A program made the translations under genes and the position numbers. The notes under the pieces are model-generated. The model worked only from the letters and a program-made list of their open reading frames with translations, had not been told where the DNA came from and searched no databases. Shown in pieces: positions 10,901 to 22,840 of a DNA stretch of 64,000 bases (position 1 is the stretch's first letter; each line of letters starts with the position of its first letter). The DNA comes from Durusdinium trenchii. Taxonomy: Eukaryota > Sar > Dinophyceae > Suessiales > Symbiodiniaceae. The DNA is taken from NCBI GenBank assembly GCA_963970005.1, contig CAXAMN010023373.1, forward strand, positions 632,009-696,008, given 5' to 3'.

Positions 10901-13900
10901 TAGAAGAGCCCATGGCTTTTAATGTTCCTACTTCAAAGCAATCCCCAATCCAAAGCAACCCACACAAATGGGATACTCTCCCCATCTCTCACCTAAAGTA
11001 GCTTCTTTCAAATAAAAGGATCCCTCTTCCCTCCCTCACCATCTTCCCAACCCTCGTCCCAGCTTCCGCCATGGCGCATCACCTCCGCGTGCCCATTCTC
11101 CGCCGCCGCGTAGAGCGCCGAGCAGTCGCGTCCCGCGCGCCGCTCCACCTGCGACCGGCGGGGAAGAGCGCAAAACGGTGGAGGACAATGCATGGATGTG
11201 TGACTTGGGAGGATGAACGACAGGAGATTCAATGGAAACCCAATGTCTTTTTGATGGCCTGTCTCACCATGGCTTCAGTTTGCCCCCTCTTCAACATTGC
11301 TGAGAAGCTTTGTTCGACCAGGTGTCCAATTAGACCAAACTGTGCAACAGTTTGGGTGTCTGGAAATGATTTTGATCAGGCGCTTCATCTACAATATAGC
11401 TTCCCACACTCACAGTTTGGCCAAGAAATGATAGCAGAATGCCAGTCATCCGCAATCTCTCCACCTAAGGTTCCAGAGTGTATCTTCGAAGTCCGAGGTC
11501 CCAGTCTGAAATATTACAGCTGGCGGTACATGTGTGCGCTGTACATGTGACCTCACACACGCCGAGTGACTCTGACAGAAATGGGCACGCTGGCTGGTGA
11601 AGGAAGCATGGATAATCCGGTGTTTCCCATTGATCATCTGGTGTCCAGTTTCTAGGCAAACTCAAGTCTCCGCACCTCTGCCTGGCGCTGAAGCAGAAGC
11701 TCGACTACCTCCAGATTGCAAAGATCCAACAAGGGGAAGGGTGTCGTGTCCCCTCAAAGGGCTGAGAGGACCAACCATTCTTGTGACCATTCACCAGGCT
11801 TTGAAAGCCCCCTCTTCAACTCATTCTTGGTGCCCCTCTTGGCCTCTTGATTGGGAAGACATAGTGGGACCAAATCCTCCAGCTGAAGAGTTTGGAAACT
11901 CCACCCAAGATTCGTATCACTCGAGGATCGTGTTCTTCAGGTCAAGGACTGCCCTAGGCTCAATGGTTTTTCGGAGAGCCACATCTGCCCCCGTCACCAG
12001 CGGCCGGGTTCGGGCTTTTTTTGAGCCCTCCATTCTGGTTTCATGGTCCACCTCAGTCGTGCCTGCAGGATCACATGGATCCAACCAGTTTGGAGTGGCT
12101 TTCTCTCATCCAGAGAAGGTGAGGTGACCCGGACTTGGGGTGTTTTTCATGTTTCTCGCACAGGTGTGTTGTCTCGCACAGGTGCCTGGAATTCTTCTGG
12201 CCTTTGAGGCTCCACTGCACAATAGAATATATTCTATATAAAGCGACCTCTTGGTTGTTCGTGTGTCCAATTCAACCCTAGAAACAGGATTCACACAGAA
12301 ACTGGTGGGACACCCTTGGAAGCTGAAAGACATCTTCCACTCCCAGTCTTTTGCAGGGTCATCAACTCATCTACTGTATGCTTGAGTGATTGAGCACGAT
12401 CCGCCAACCTTGAGTAAAGGAACCTTGTTTTACATTTCTACCAACTTTGAACCTCTTGACTAGACTCTTGACCCTCTACCTTGTGTATGATGGGCTTGTA
12501 TACTCTTGTATCAAGTGTCTTTCCTCTGAAGATCTCTGAAAAAGATAGACCTGCAGCGGCTCTTCACCCAGATCCTCTCCTTCTGCCCCATGCCATCCCG
12601 GTGCCTGACCATCCCATCCGAACGCTGCCTCCACGTGGCCCCGGTTCGCCGCCGCCATCAGCGGCGAGGGCGCGCCGCGCACCGTGGGTGCCATGAGGTC
12701 CTCGATTCGGAGACGATGCGATGGGCGGATCTGTCGAAGCGTTACAACGGCAGGAAGGGATGACATGTTTTTGATGTCATTGTTTAACGATGTATCTGCC
12801 CATGATGAATCTTTGGGGGGGGTGGATACCAAGCTGAAAGTCATTCCCCAGGTCAACTAGCTTCCTTCATGCGCGAACGCCCTTATGGTGCATCCTAGGC
12901 TCTGCTCTCGCATCCAACAAGAAGCGAACCACCTGCGTGGCACGGCTCAGCTTGGCCCTGCTTGGCGTTTCAAACCATCCCCAAGAGTGCGGAGGCTTGG
13001 GCAAGGGTTTTCCACAGCCACCTTCTTCCTTCCTTCTTCGAGGTCTAGAGCATGGCGGACCAGCTCACGGCTCCACCAGCAGTAGTGGGAGGACCATGGG
13101 GAGCATGGGGAGCATTGGGATGACCATTCCCAACTACTACAGTAGGGATGGAAAAGGTAAAGACAAGATCTCCAAGACCACCACCCGGTCATTACTCGCG
13201 GGGTGCACCCACCATGCTGTTTCACCACCCTTGAAGCCACTGAATTTGTCTTCATGTACTTTATTCACAAAAACGATGATCACCGAAAGAAACATCCATC
13301 TGCTTCCACCCAAAGTAGTCTCCAAACCAGCCACCCGTCTGGCTTCCCCTTGCTTCGATCTGGGAGAAGAATTCCAAACCTGAAATCGGAAAGTGTGGAG
13401 GATGGCCATCCTGCACTTTCCCATAAGCCTGTTGAGGATTTGTGCGCGTGCCTCAAGGACTTAGATAAGAATGGACATTGGCCAGTCTGTATCACGTTCT
13501 ACAAGATTCCCAAATCATCCCAAAACCAACAACAAAGACGAACATGGATCCTTCAGAGATCACGTAGCCATCATCCTGCTAAGCCACCCAAGCCACCAGC
13601 CGCCACCAGCCTCCGTGTGCCCGCGCCCTGCAGCGATACACAAACACGTCTTGCCCCGCGCTGTCAACCTGGGCGGATGGGAATTACGACTTCATCCTGT
13701 GACAAATATGGTAGCTGCCGTCTCAGGTAGAGTCGGGCGCGTTTCGCTGTGAGTTACCGGCATTTTTTGTATAGAGGTACTTTGAAAAAGAGACACTAGT
13801 TAAAGCAGTTTGAAGATTTTAAAGGCGCTTCCTCTACTCAAGGAGTTGATTGATGTGCCGGAAACATGACATCACAATGACACAGTGCCCAAATTGATCC

Positions 13901-16168
13901 AAACCCCAACATGTTTCTCCCAAATCATCAAATCAAGGGAAAAACACCAACAGCTCATCTTCCCACCCCTCTCACCCCGGGCCTCTCCAGCTCTGCGCGC
14001 GCTGCCAGCAGCGAGGGCATCACCTCCAGCGCCGCACCGAAGGCGGCGCCGTGCAGCGCGGTGAAGCCGCGCAGCGAGGCACTGGTGACGTCCGCGCGCG
14101 CGGCCAGGAGGTGGTCCACCAACTGAAGCAGGGCAGTCAGGTTAGTAGGGTGGTGAGGTAGTCGGTGGGCCGTTTTGGAAGGATGAATGGGTGAGAAGGA
14201 GTTGAATTCAGAGTTTGAGTGGAACTTTGATGCGTTTGGATCGTTTGGAAGGAAGTTCTGTGGTCAAAATCGGTTGAAGCAAATGATGGTAGAGAAGGTA
14301 ATTAGCCAAGACATCAATGGGCGGTCCATTTTGAGGAAACCAATGCGATTGCGGGCGGCCCAAAGAAATGGCCTTCCGTCCCTTTGTCCCACGTGGTCTG
14401 GAAGTGGCGATGTGAGAAGCGACATGAGAGTGACACATATATAGAACTGACATAGATGGAGGAAGCAAGGTCTGAGCGAGAAGAAAGCAGGACATCTCAC
14501 ACGCACTGCGCGGAAGGCCATTAAAAAGGTGCTGGTGCTTCGGGGGAGTTCCAAGCATCAAGCGTTAACTAACCATTTGCAGTTCTTCCTATATCAATAT
14601 AAATTGACATACTGTATTTCCATATGGCTGTGAGTCTCAAGACGTCACCGAGACGTTGAATCAGTTGACACCCTGAGAATGAGAGAATGGTGGTTTTCAT
14701 GGTGGTTTTCATGGGAAGTCAACCCACCATGTTGCGGTTTTGACCCATAAACCCACCGCGATCACCTCCACATCACCATTGTAGGAGGCCGCACCCAGTG
14801 GACTGTAGCCTTGCGCACCTCGGTGGTATTCGCGGATGGGCAGGGTGGATCTGGGCAGTGTGTCCATTCTCTGGATCTGGACAAGGGCCAAGGGTTCATT
14901 TCAAGTGTGATGCCTTAAAACCAATTATAGAACAAGAAGGACACTGAAAATAACCAGGCAGACCTGCCAGGCAGGCGAAAAGGAAAAATGGATCTGTCAC
15001 ATATCGTTTGGTCATGATCCAAAAAAGAAGCCATTGAAGTGCTGGTGCGCTTGGTGGCTGTTTTTAATTTCCACCGCTGAAAAAAAACAGACAAGTTGCT
15101 GCTGTGATTCACGTCCGCAAGGGCCTCCAGCAAGCGGCGCGCGGTCAACCGATGCCCGGCCTGGTCGGAACAGCCGGAACTACGGTGGTTGGAGAGCAAG
15201 TCTATGGTCTCCGAGGAAATAGATTTAGCGACATAGCTCGGTCAAAAGGAAACTTGGCATCGTATCGAAATTGAAGAGTATTTCTCGATAAGTCCTAATT
15301 CCGTGGTGTTTTTTTCTGGCTGGCAAAAGATGCTGGATCGGTTTCTCACCCCCCAAAAGGGAACAGTTTCACCCTTGAGTTGTGTCATCTTGGAGCAAAA
15401 AAGGCAAATGCAAAAGCACCCTTTTATGTTTAATGTATATGATATAGGTAGGAGGTTTGATGAACAATAAAAGTACTTCTTGTGCGACCTATTCCATCCT
15501 GTAATTGCACAGACTTCGCCACCCTAACTTGCGCCTTGCTAGCGATGAAGAGAGGCGAGCGTTGTAGTTCATCCACACCTTAGATATGAGTGAGAACACC
15601 TAGCAACGTTTCACCATGGCTTGGGATGCTTTCTTCCAACTCAAACCTGAAGCGCATCGGCTGGAATATTCTATCCAGTTCGGTTCCTATATATGGGCGT
15701 TGATCTAAATTCCTTTATCCGGGATCCGTCAATTTCGCCAAAAAAATTTACTTTCGCCAAACTTTCGCCTTCCTGCGTTTTATCTTTCGCCGAAGTACGT
15801 TCTATTTATGTGTGCCATGTATGTTGTGTTTTGTTCACGTCAATGGCTTCTTCTTTACTGGCAAACACAAAATAGAAACTTCACTGTTTGTCAGCATGTG
15901 TCTTCTACTTAACTGTTGACACCCTGTACGTCTCTTTTGTTTCTCCTGGGTGTCAGCAAGAATCAAAATTGCAAGAATCACTGTAGTAGCCGGTCACTCA
16001 AACTTACTCATAATGGGCGGTCAGATGTGGCAGGGTGAACTTTCGCCAATCTTGAGCTGAACTTTCGCCAAACTTTCGCCTTTTGCGGGGTAGAGTTTTG
16101 TGGCAAAGCCACCCCCCAAAGCAGGAGCAGGAATAGTAGTAGTAGTAGTAGTGGTAGTGGTAGTGGTA

Positions 16169-16215
<47 letters not shown>

Positions 16216-19200
16216 GGTGGTAGTGGTAGTGGTAGTGGTAGTGGTAGTAGTAGTAGTAGCAGCCGCAGCAGCAGCAGGTTATCTAACTTCCACAGCTCAT
16301 CTAGCTTCTGAGTCACTGCCACCAGCTGTTCAGAAAGCAAATGAACATTCATACAAAAGTACATATTTAATCTTTCGCCAGATCTTTCGCAAAAAAAACT
16401 TTCGCCAACTCGAGAAAAAACTTTCGCCAAATGAGATTTTGATATGTTCCGGGTCATCGTCATACACACTGCTGACTAGGACCTTTAGATCCACAACCAT
16501 ATATATATATATAGTATGTCTTTCACACAATGAAGGAGCTCAAGGCAGGAGCCTTAGAAAAAGAAACAGTGCTTGCAGGGCGTTCCAGCACCTGGTGGTG
16601 ATGTCTGGATCTAGGTTCTCCATGAAGAGTCAGCAGCTGCGAAATCCACAGGTTTGTAAAGGAAGCAAAACCCTTGAACCAAAAGTCCATAGTGAATCTC
16701 CTGAGTGGAGCATGCCCTTCCTACTACTTTGGCTGAAACTTTGCCCTAAAGCCTAAAACATCCTAAAACCAAGGCCATGACATCTCCTTGCTTGGTCATC
16801 TGTCTGGTGGGGAGCCAGCTGACACCAGGAGACCCACCGGTTGACCTACCAGGTGTCGGTCGTGTTTTCGTACGCCGACCGGTCGGGCTCCAGGTGGGTC
16901 ACGACCGCTGCCGTATTCGCCGCACTGTCCGGACCGAGCAACAATTGGGGCTCTGAAAGCGCCGCAGGAGGTCCTGGGGACTGATGCAAACAACCACGCT
17001 GCGGTGGATGTTTCGGTGTCATCCAGTAAACCTACCTATGCAACTCCTCCAGCCATCCAGTAACTTCAAAGCCCAAACCTACCTCCAAACTCCTACCAGT
17101 GTAGTTTCCTCGCTCCTCCACCTCCTCACTCCCCTCTTCTGCAGCGATGAGGAGCTCGCGATCAAAGTCGTTCACCTTTGAAGAATCAAACGCGCGCGCT
17201 GAAACAACGCAGGTGTCAAGCCAGGTGGGAAACCGGTTTCTCAGATATTCTGTGACGCCATAGAACGATGGATTCGACTTTTAGAGAATGCTACAAACCC
17301 GCGACTCAGCTCACAGCTGTCGATTTGATGTCTCTGTAAGAACCTGGGGTGTTCGAACGAAGAGCGGACCTCGGCTTTGGGACAATATGGACAATTCCAT
17401 TATATAGTAAAGAACTGTAAACCTGGAAGTATTGACTATCCATATTTACTGGGATTTTGTTTCTCTTATCGGGCATCGTTTGAAACTCAGTTGCCCAGCA
17501 ACTGGCAAGTCGTCTTCATGTGTCCGCGTGTGTTGCTGTGGAATGTTGATTCATCCCCCCAGAATGGAATTTGTTGGCTCGGAAGGACCCGGCGGGGCAA
17601 GTTGTCCTATGCGGTTCGACCGGTTGCATCCTACGCAGTGCTACGCTCAGTCACTCAACAATCAGTTTGCCCCCGTTTTCGAACAGTGTCCAGAACTAAA
17701 CCCGTTTCCGAGGTGGGGGATAGATGTTCGAACAGTCAGCTTAGAGGAGTGTCCTTGGCATGAAATGGACCACAAACGTGACATTTGTCTACATTTGTCA
17801 CCACGAAACTCGTGGTGGTCGATCTCCCAACAAACAAATGTGTTGCTCAGATCCTCTTGCAGTGGAAAGACACCTGAGTCTGAAGTGCCACGCGCACTTC
17901 GCCTGGATGGTCAAAGAAGAGCTGCTGGCAGTAGCCTTGGTGAAGCGGCCAGTGGATCATCCCACTGGAAGTCACTAGGCCTAGGTATAAATGAATCAAC
18001 GGAGTCTCTCCGTCTGCGCTCATCCTCCCTCCCATTGGGAGCATCCTTGGCCATAGTGGGGAGTAGCTATCTTTCCATGTTCCTTTCTACTCCCAGTTTC
18101 CGGATTGCTGAGGTGTTTGGAGGGAGTCTCGCCAACTACCCAAGAATTAAGTCAAAAACCAGTGCCACATCTCGATCACGTTCACTTCGCAGGTGGCATG
18201 TTGATCTCTTTGAAAACTGCTAAGCACTAGGCTAGAGCAATGTATGAAAGTATAGCATCTGTATACAGCATATATTTATGTATCTGTATATGTTCCGTAA
18301 TACATTTTATGCAGTCTGGTCAGGCTCTGCTGGGCAGATCGAATCTAGCATGAAAATCCAGAAGGGTTTGCCCGGAAATGGACACGTGCACCGCCGAAAC
18401 GACGTACAGAGTTTAAAAAGAAAAGAACAAACAACGTCGTGAATATCGTGAATATCCTATGTTTTCTTGTGTTATCGTAATACCTGCTTGTAGACACTGC
18501 AATAACCCCAGATTCTTGTAGCTTCACCTCCTTGGCAGTCTGTTCCGTTCATGTGCGGTTGTAGACCTGGGTCTCTGGTTTTTGACCTACATGCATCTCA
18601 CGGTTCCGCCATCTCTTCAGGTCTCTACAACTCAAGCCTTCCCCCAGAAGTCATCGCTTTCATCCGTTCGCCGTTCGCACACACTCTTACACACACTTGA
18701 GTCAATTGAGATTAGATGTACCTACGGCCAAGCACGGTTGCCCTGGAATAGCCTGGGTAACCAAATGACCTGCATGAGCGGTGTCTGACCATGAATTTGA
18801 AAGGTGTCAGGAGTTCCAAGGAAGTTTCTAAACTTCAACTGCAAATTCTAAGTGTCAAAAGGGCGCAGGTTCTCCTGTTTCCCCAAAAACTCTGCGTCCT
18901 GTTAAAGGGCGCAAGATGAAAGAATGAAATAATCACTGCGTAGCGTCAAGTCAAGCAGGTACATGGTTCAGTTGGAAGTGACCTAGCTTCACTCGACCAG
19001 GTCAGTCACTGGCTGATCTCCCTGTTTCCTGTCAATCTGCGAGACGCCATCAACTCCAAGGTGTACAATGGTGTACACACCCTGAAACAATCACGGAACT
19101 GGAACGTAGGCCCCTGCAAAAATCATCCTGGTCAGCTTCCATGATGATTGGAGAAAGGATACGAGATGATACGGGTACACACCCCGGTACGTGTGCGCGC

Positions 19201-19348
19201 GCGCCTGCCAAGCCAGCCCGCGCACCAAAAAAAAACACACCAAGCGGCTGGACACGCCCGTCTTCTCGGTGATCCGTTCCGCCAGTTCCTCCGCCGGAAC
19301 GTCCGCGTCCAGATCCAGTGATTCACCGCTGAGCGCCCAGCGCAGCAT
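7993..19348 (-). CDS. Ankyrin-repeat protein, 14 exons, ubiquitin-like start
   Basis: Exons (minus): 19241-19348, 17122-17175, 15103-15160, 14766-14818, 13974-14122, 13611-13668, 12903-12932, 12629-12700, 11676-11708, 11081-11148, 10310-10403, 9429-9467, 8503-8703, 7993-8091. They sum to 1116 nt, 371 codons plus stop, and all phases match. Exon 1 (MLRWALSGESLDLDADVPAE) resembles the truncated ubiquitin-like opening common on dinoflagellate repeat proteins. Exons 2-14 give about nine to ten ankyrin repeats, e.g. GFTALHGAAFGAALEV, RDCSALYAAAENGHAEV, GATPLLSAAHGGHGEAVELL, and end GHLEATDTC. Exons of 30-39 nt carry only the second helix of a repeat (VVRFLLDARA, VVELLLQRQAE, AVELLLDASADVN). Donors are GT, GC and GA; acceptors are AG. 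It is probably a cytosolic or nuclear protein-binding scaffold; no catalytic domain is seen. A missed exon between exons 1 and 2 is possible. The exon 5/6 and 12/13 borders are the least certain. Confidence 0.75.
15730..16435. repeat. Cluster of CTTTCGCC motifs around a trinucleotide array
   Basis: The octamer CTTTCGCC, or TTTCGCCAA, recurs about a dozen times in some 700 bp, at roughly 15735-15795, 16035-16080 and 16370-16430, on both sides of the (TGG/TAG)n array. It lies inside ankyrin intron 2. The function is unknown. Confidence 0.6.
16133..16278. repeat. (TAG/TGG/TCG)n trinucleotide array
   Basis: The array is an imperfect GTA/GTG/GTC trinucleotide microsatellite with internal blocks of GTGGTA and GTGGTC, ending in a short AGC run. 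Long valine-only or proline/leucine-only open frames on either strand are artefacts of this repeat. It is intronic in the ankyrin gene. Confidence 0.9.
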
Positions 19349-22300
19349 CGGCCCATGGGGCGATCCCGCAGCTTCGCGCCCGGGTGGCGCGAAAGGTCGG
19401 TGGAATGGGTGAAGGGGAATCAGTTGGGTTAAGTCAAAGGTTGGTAGGTTGGTAGATTGCTGTTGGGGTTCAACGCTTGTAGATCTGGGACTCTTGGTGT
19501 TCAGCGTGCAATTGATCTTGACCTCGGGATCGATATACTGAGATACGAGTACCAACAGCCACATGGGGAAACAATACACATTACATCACATTACACATCA
19601 CCTATAGCCTATAGCGAAAACATCCAAGCACAAGTTCTTCTCATCATTCTCTTGGCTGGCCTGCTTTCTTGCACTTTCTGGTTGCAGACAAGCTGGGCCA
19701 AACAATGCACAAAAGGAATCAAAAGCACATGTTTCCTCTCACTTCCTGCTTGCTCTCACTTCGCGCCACATGCAGGACACAGGGCACCACATTCCCCAGG
19801 TGACACGTGCAAGGCCCAAGGGGCTGATTTCAAGACACAAGGAACCTTGGACCACAGCGGCCTCCGAGCTATATTTTCTACCCCTGCCACATCAACATGA
19901 AATCCATCGGACAGTCCACCCTCACGTCGCCTCAAGCTACAAGAAGAATCAAAAAAAGAATGTGCGACCATTTCTAAACTGACCAACTCCACCGAGTTCA
20001 TTCCCTCATCAGGAACTGGATCCTGAAAATCCCCATTGCCCTCGCTCTCCACTGCCTCCGAACCGCGCCGCGCCGCGCCCGAACCGCGCCGCGCCGCCTG
20101 CAGGAAGTCGGGCAGCTGTGGGGCGTCAGCATGTCCAGTGGTCTCCCAGCCGCAGGGCTTCAGGATCAAGAGACGATCCTCCAGCATCTGAAACCTCAGG
20201 TTTCGGTCTACACTTTGGTGGAGGGAAAGGCCCGGTGTCCCAAAAAGGAAAGGCTTCCGAACTTCGGGAGGCCCAGAGTTGGGCGCTTTGACCCTGGCTT
20301 GTTTTTTCAAGATCCATTCATGTAAAAGCACTATGAAAAAGCATATGGGCTCATAGAGGTCAAAGAATTGTGAAAGAATCATGAAGATCTTCAATGCTTT
20401 CAATCGAGTCGCACCGCTTTTCTAGCAGCATGAATCGATTGCCACAGTTCTCTGCAACAATTGAACCATCACCGCTGCCTGAAACGGGCCGCAGCTGTCG
20501 CATAAGGCCGCTGCCGCAGCTGTCTACTGCTCACTTGGATGTCCATCACCGTTGAGTGGCTGATTAAAAAAAAAGGATCCATGTGAGTGCTTTTGAATCT
20601 TAGGAACCATAAATGATTTGATGTCCACCAACCCATTGGTTTGGGGATCCATTTTGTGAAAAACATCCTTCTGGACACATGGAAAGCAGCCGCTTTGCCA
20701 CCCCATGAGGATGGAGAACCAAGGAAGCCCTAGCGCTGTTCTGACTTCACCTTGCAGTTCTACGGCACCGTCGCGTGCCGTCAGCCAGCTCTTTGACCAG
20801 CCAGTACTGCAGATGCATGACCAGCGTTTGGGGCAGGAACTGCATGACCAGCCACCGCACAATTTCAACGAGCAAAAGGGATCAATCAGAATGGTAATGA
20901 ATACTTTTCGTAGAGCTCACCGCCAAAGCGAAGTACGAAAAGGAGTTGAGGAGGCCACCATGAGCAGTTCCATGTCTTGAGAAGACGTCTGGTAGTCTTA
21001 GAGCTGATTCTCAATGCAATCCCTTCCATATGCAGTGGCAATGCATGCACCTGTCTCAAAAATAGGACCCACATCAGTTTGCTTGCTTGAAAAAGGGAAA
21101 CTTATGGAACACAGGGTGGCCTAGCTGATAGCATGTTCTTTGAACGGCTCGATGCGTCTTCAGGCTTTTTGAGGACAAGCCCCCCATTGTGTAACACCAC
21201 TTAGAGTGGTGGCACAAACTCCAAAATGCCCTTTGGATGGGGGTCCATATAAACCACCGACATTGGGGATTGTGCCATCACTCCACTATAGAAATGTTGA
21301 ACTTTCTGGAGTCAAGAATCCTGGACGTTTGGTGTGTCACGATCCATGTCACGGCCACCCTGGAAACGGACCTTCGCCGCTGAAGTAGACCCTTCGCCGT
21401 GGTTTTTGGTCGCTCGCATCAAAGCGGTAGCTGCAGCGGTAGCGGTGCCCTTCGGAGGCCTGCCGGTGCGATGAAGAATGATGAACAGCTTCAGGGACCA
21501 AAAATACACTCCCGAAAAACTAACATAGACCCTGACAAGATACATTCTCTGGAAGATTGTTTTCCTCTACCAATTTGGTGGTGTTCAGGGTCGGGATCGT
21601 CTTCCAGAGTGGAGCTCACGAATGATTGGTTTTGGGCCGCCCTACGTCTCCCGGGCACCAAAGAGTGGAGATGTCTCCCGTTACGTCTCCCGTTACGTCT
21701 CCGGTCGTGTGTCTCCAACCAGTGGGTGCTCGGGCCTCTGCTACTTGGCGAGCTGCGAAGGTGCTCCAGCAGGTCACTGGCAGCCGCCTTCCCAGTTCCT
21801 GCAGCGCAAAGGGACAAACATCAGGCGCAAAGGGCCCAGCAAAGCAAAAGTGCTGGCCATAACAAAATACAGATCTTAGGAATCTCAGGCTACAAATGAT
21901 TGAACATTGATAAAATATGAGGATCCCATCCTGTCTTTTTGCATGGCGACTGAGTCTCGGAGGAGCCTTCAAAGAGAAGAACAATGTTCTTTTTTCGGTG
22001 CCATGATGCGCGGGTTTCATGATACTGCAGATTGCACGAGGGATCCAAGCCACTTGGTGCTCTTGCCCTGAGCAAATTGACATGTCAACATCCTGCTGCG
22101 GTTCACAGGATTTGGGTGTGTATCAAAATAGGGAGACCTCCCAGTTCAACCCCAAGAAAGAAGGAAAGAAGGAAAATCAACCAGTCGACCCCTTGGGCCA
22201 GGAGACCTCCCTCTTAACACAGTCTTGTGCAATGCCAAAATAACACCGGCATAGACCCCAGATAGCAACTAAGTCAAACAGAAACACACCTTTTCCTCTT

Positions 22301-22840
22301 AGTTCAGCGAGCCCGTGAGACAAGTGGGGAGACATGTAAGGAGAGAAGAGGGGAGGGAGGCAAGGCAGCAGCGGCACAGCAGCGACAAACCAAAACGGCC
22401 ATCACACAGGCCGCACACAGCAGCGGCAAACCAAAAAGGAATACAGGCACCTAGTCATTGAGAAATAAGAACCCCGTAGCGATCAGGGGAAATAACACGG
22501 GTAGAGGGCTTCAAATTGGAGGAAAGAGGTCTTCAAATTGGAAACACGGCTACCCTTGCTCTCCCTCATGGACAAGTGCATGGACATGTAAAGCACAAAG
22601 AAGTCTCCAATGAGAAACCAATACCGAACACAAAGGGCCCTCCAAACATAAACACCAAGTGCCACAGTCACCAAACATATGCGAAAAGGCACCTAAGAAA
22701 AGCTGATCACTGAAGCAAACCTTAAAAAGAGGCAGATCTCCAAAAGAACGAATCAAAGAGACAAACAGAAACAGAAAACAAATCACCCCAAAGAATTTCA
22801 AAAAACCACCTCTGTGACTCCACTCGTGTCCTTACCGTCC
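19349..22840. other. Gene-poor interval between chlB and the ankyrin gene
   Basis: Only weak coding hints occur. At 20752-20872 (minus) a hydrophobic amphipathic stretch (EIVRWLVMQFLPQTLVMHLQ) is followed by GTGAAG. At 20020-20120 (minus) a stretch reads LPDFLQAARRGSGAARRGSE. Neither has a complete pair of convincing splice borders or a recognised family. No RNA gene or transposon is recognised. The 22.24 kb segment shares a short dispersed repeat with 52.78 kb. Confidence 0.3.
20752..20872 (-). CDS. Weak candidate exon, hydrophobic
   Basis: The minus strand reads LLLVEIVRWLVMQFLPQTLV and continues HLQYWLVKELADGTRR, then meets CAAGGTGAAG, which could be a GT donor. No AG acceptor lies immediately upstream. 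The complementary strand is also open. I do not recognise a family. Confidence 0.2.

Noticed and set aside
16100..16756. Valine-rich plus-strand frame over the trinucleotide array
   Set aside because: An artefact of the (GTN)n microsatellite.
17432..18223. 263-codon plus-strand open frame
   Set aside because: Composition is not protein-like, no family motif is seen, and it lies within ankyrin intron territory on the opposite strand.
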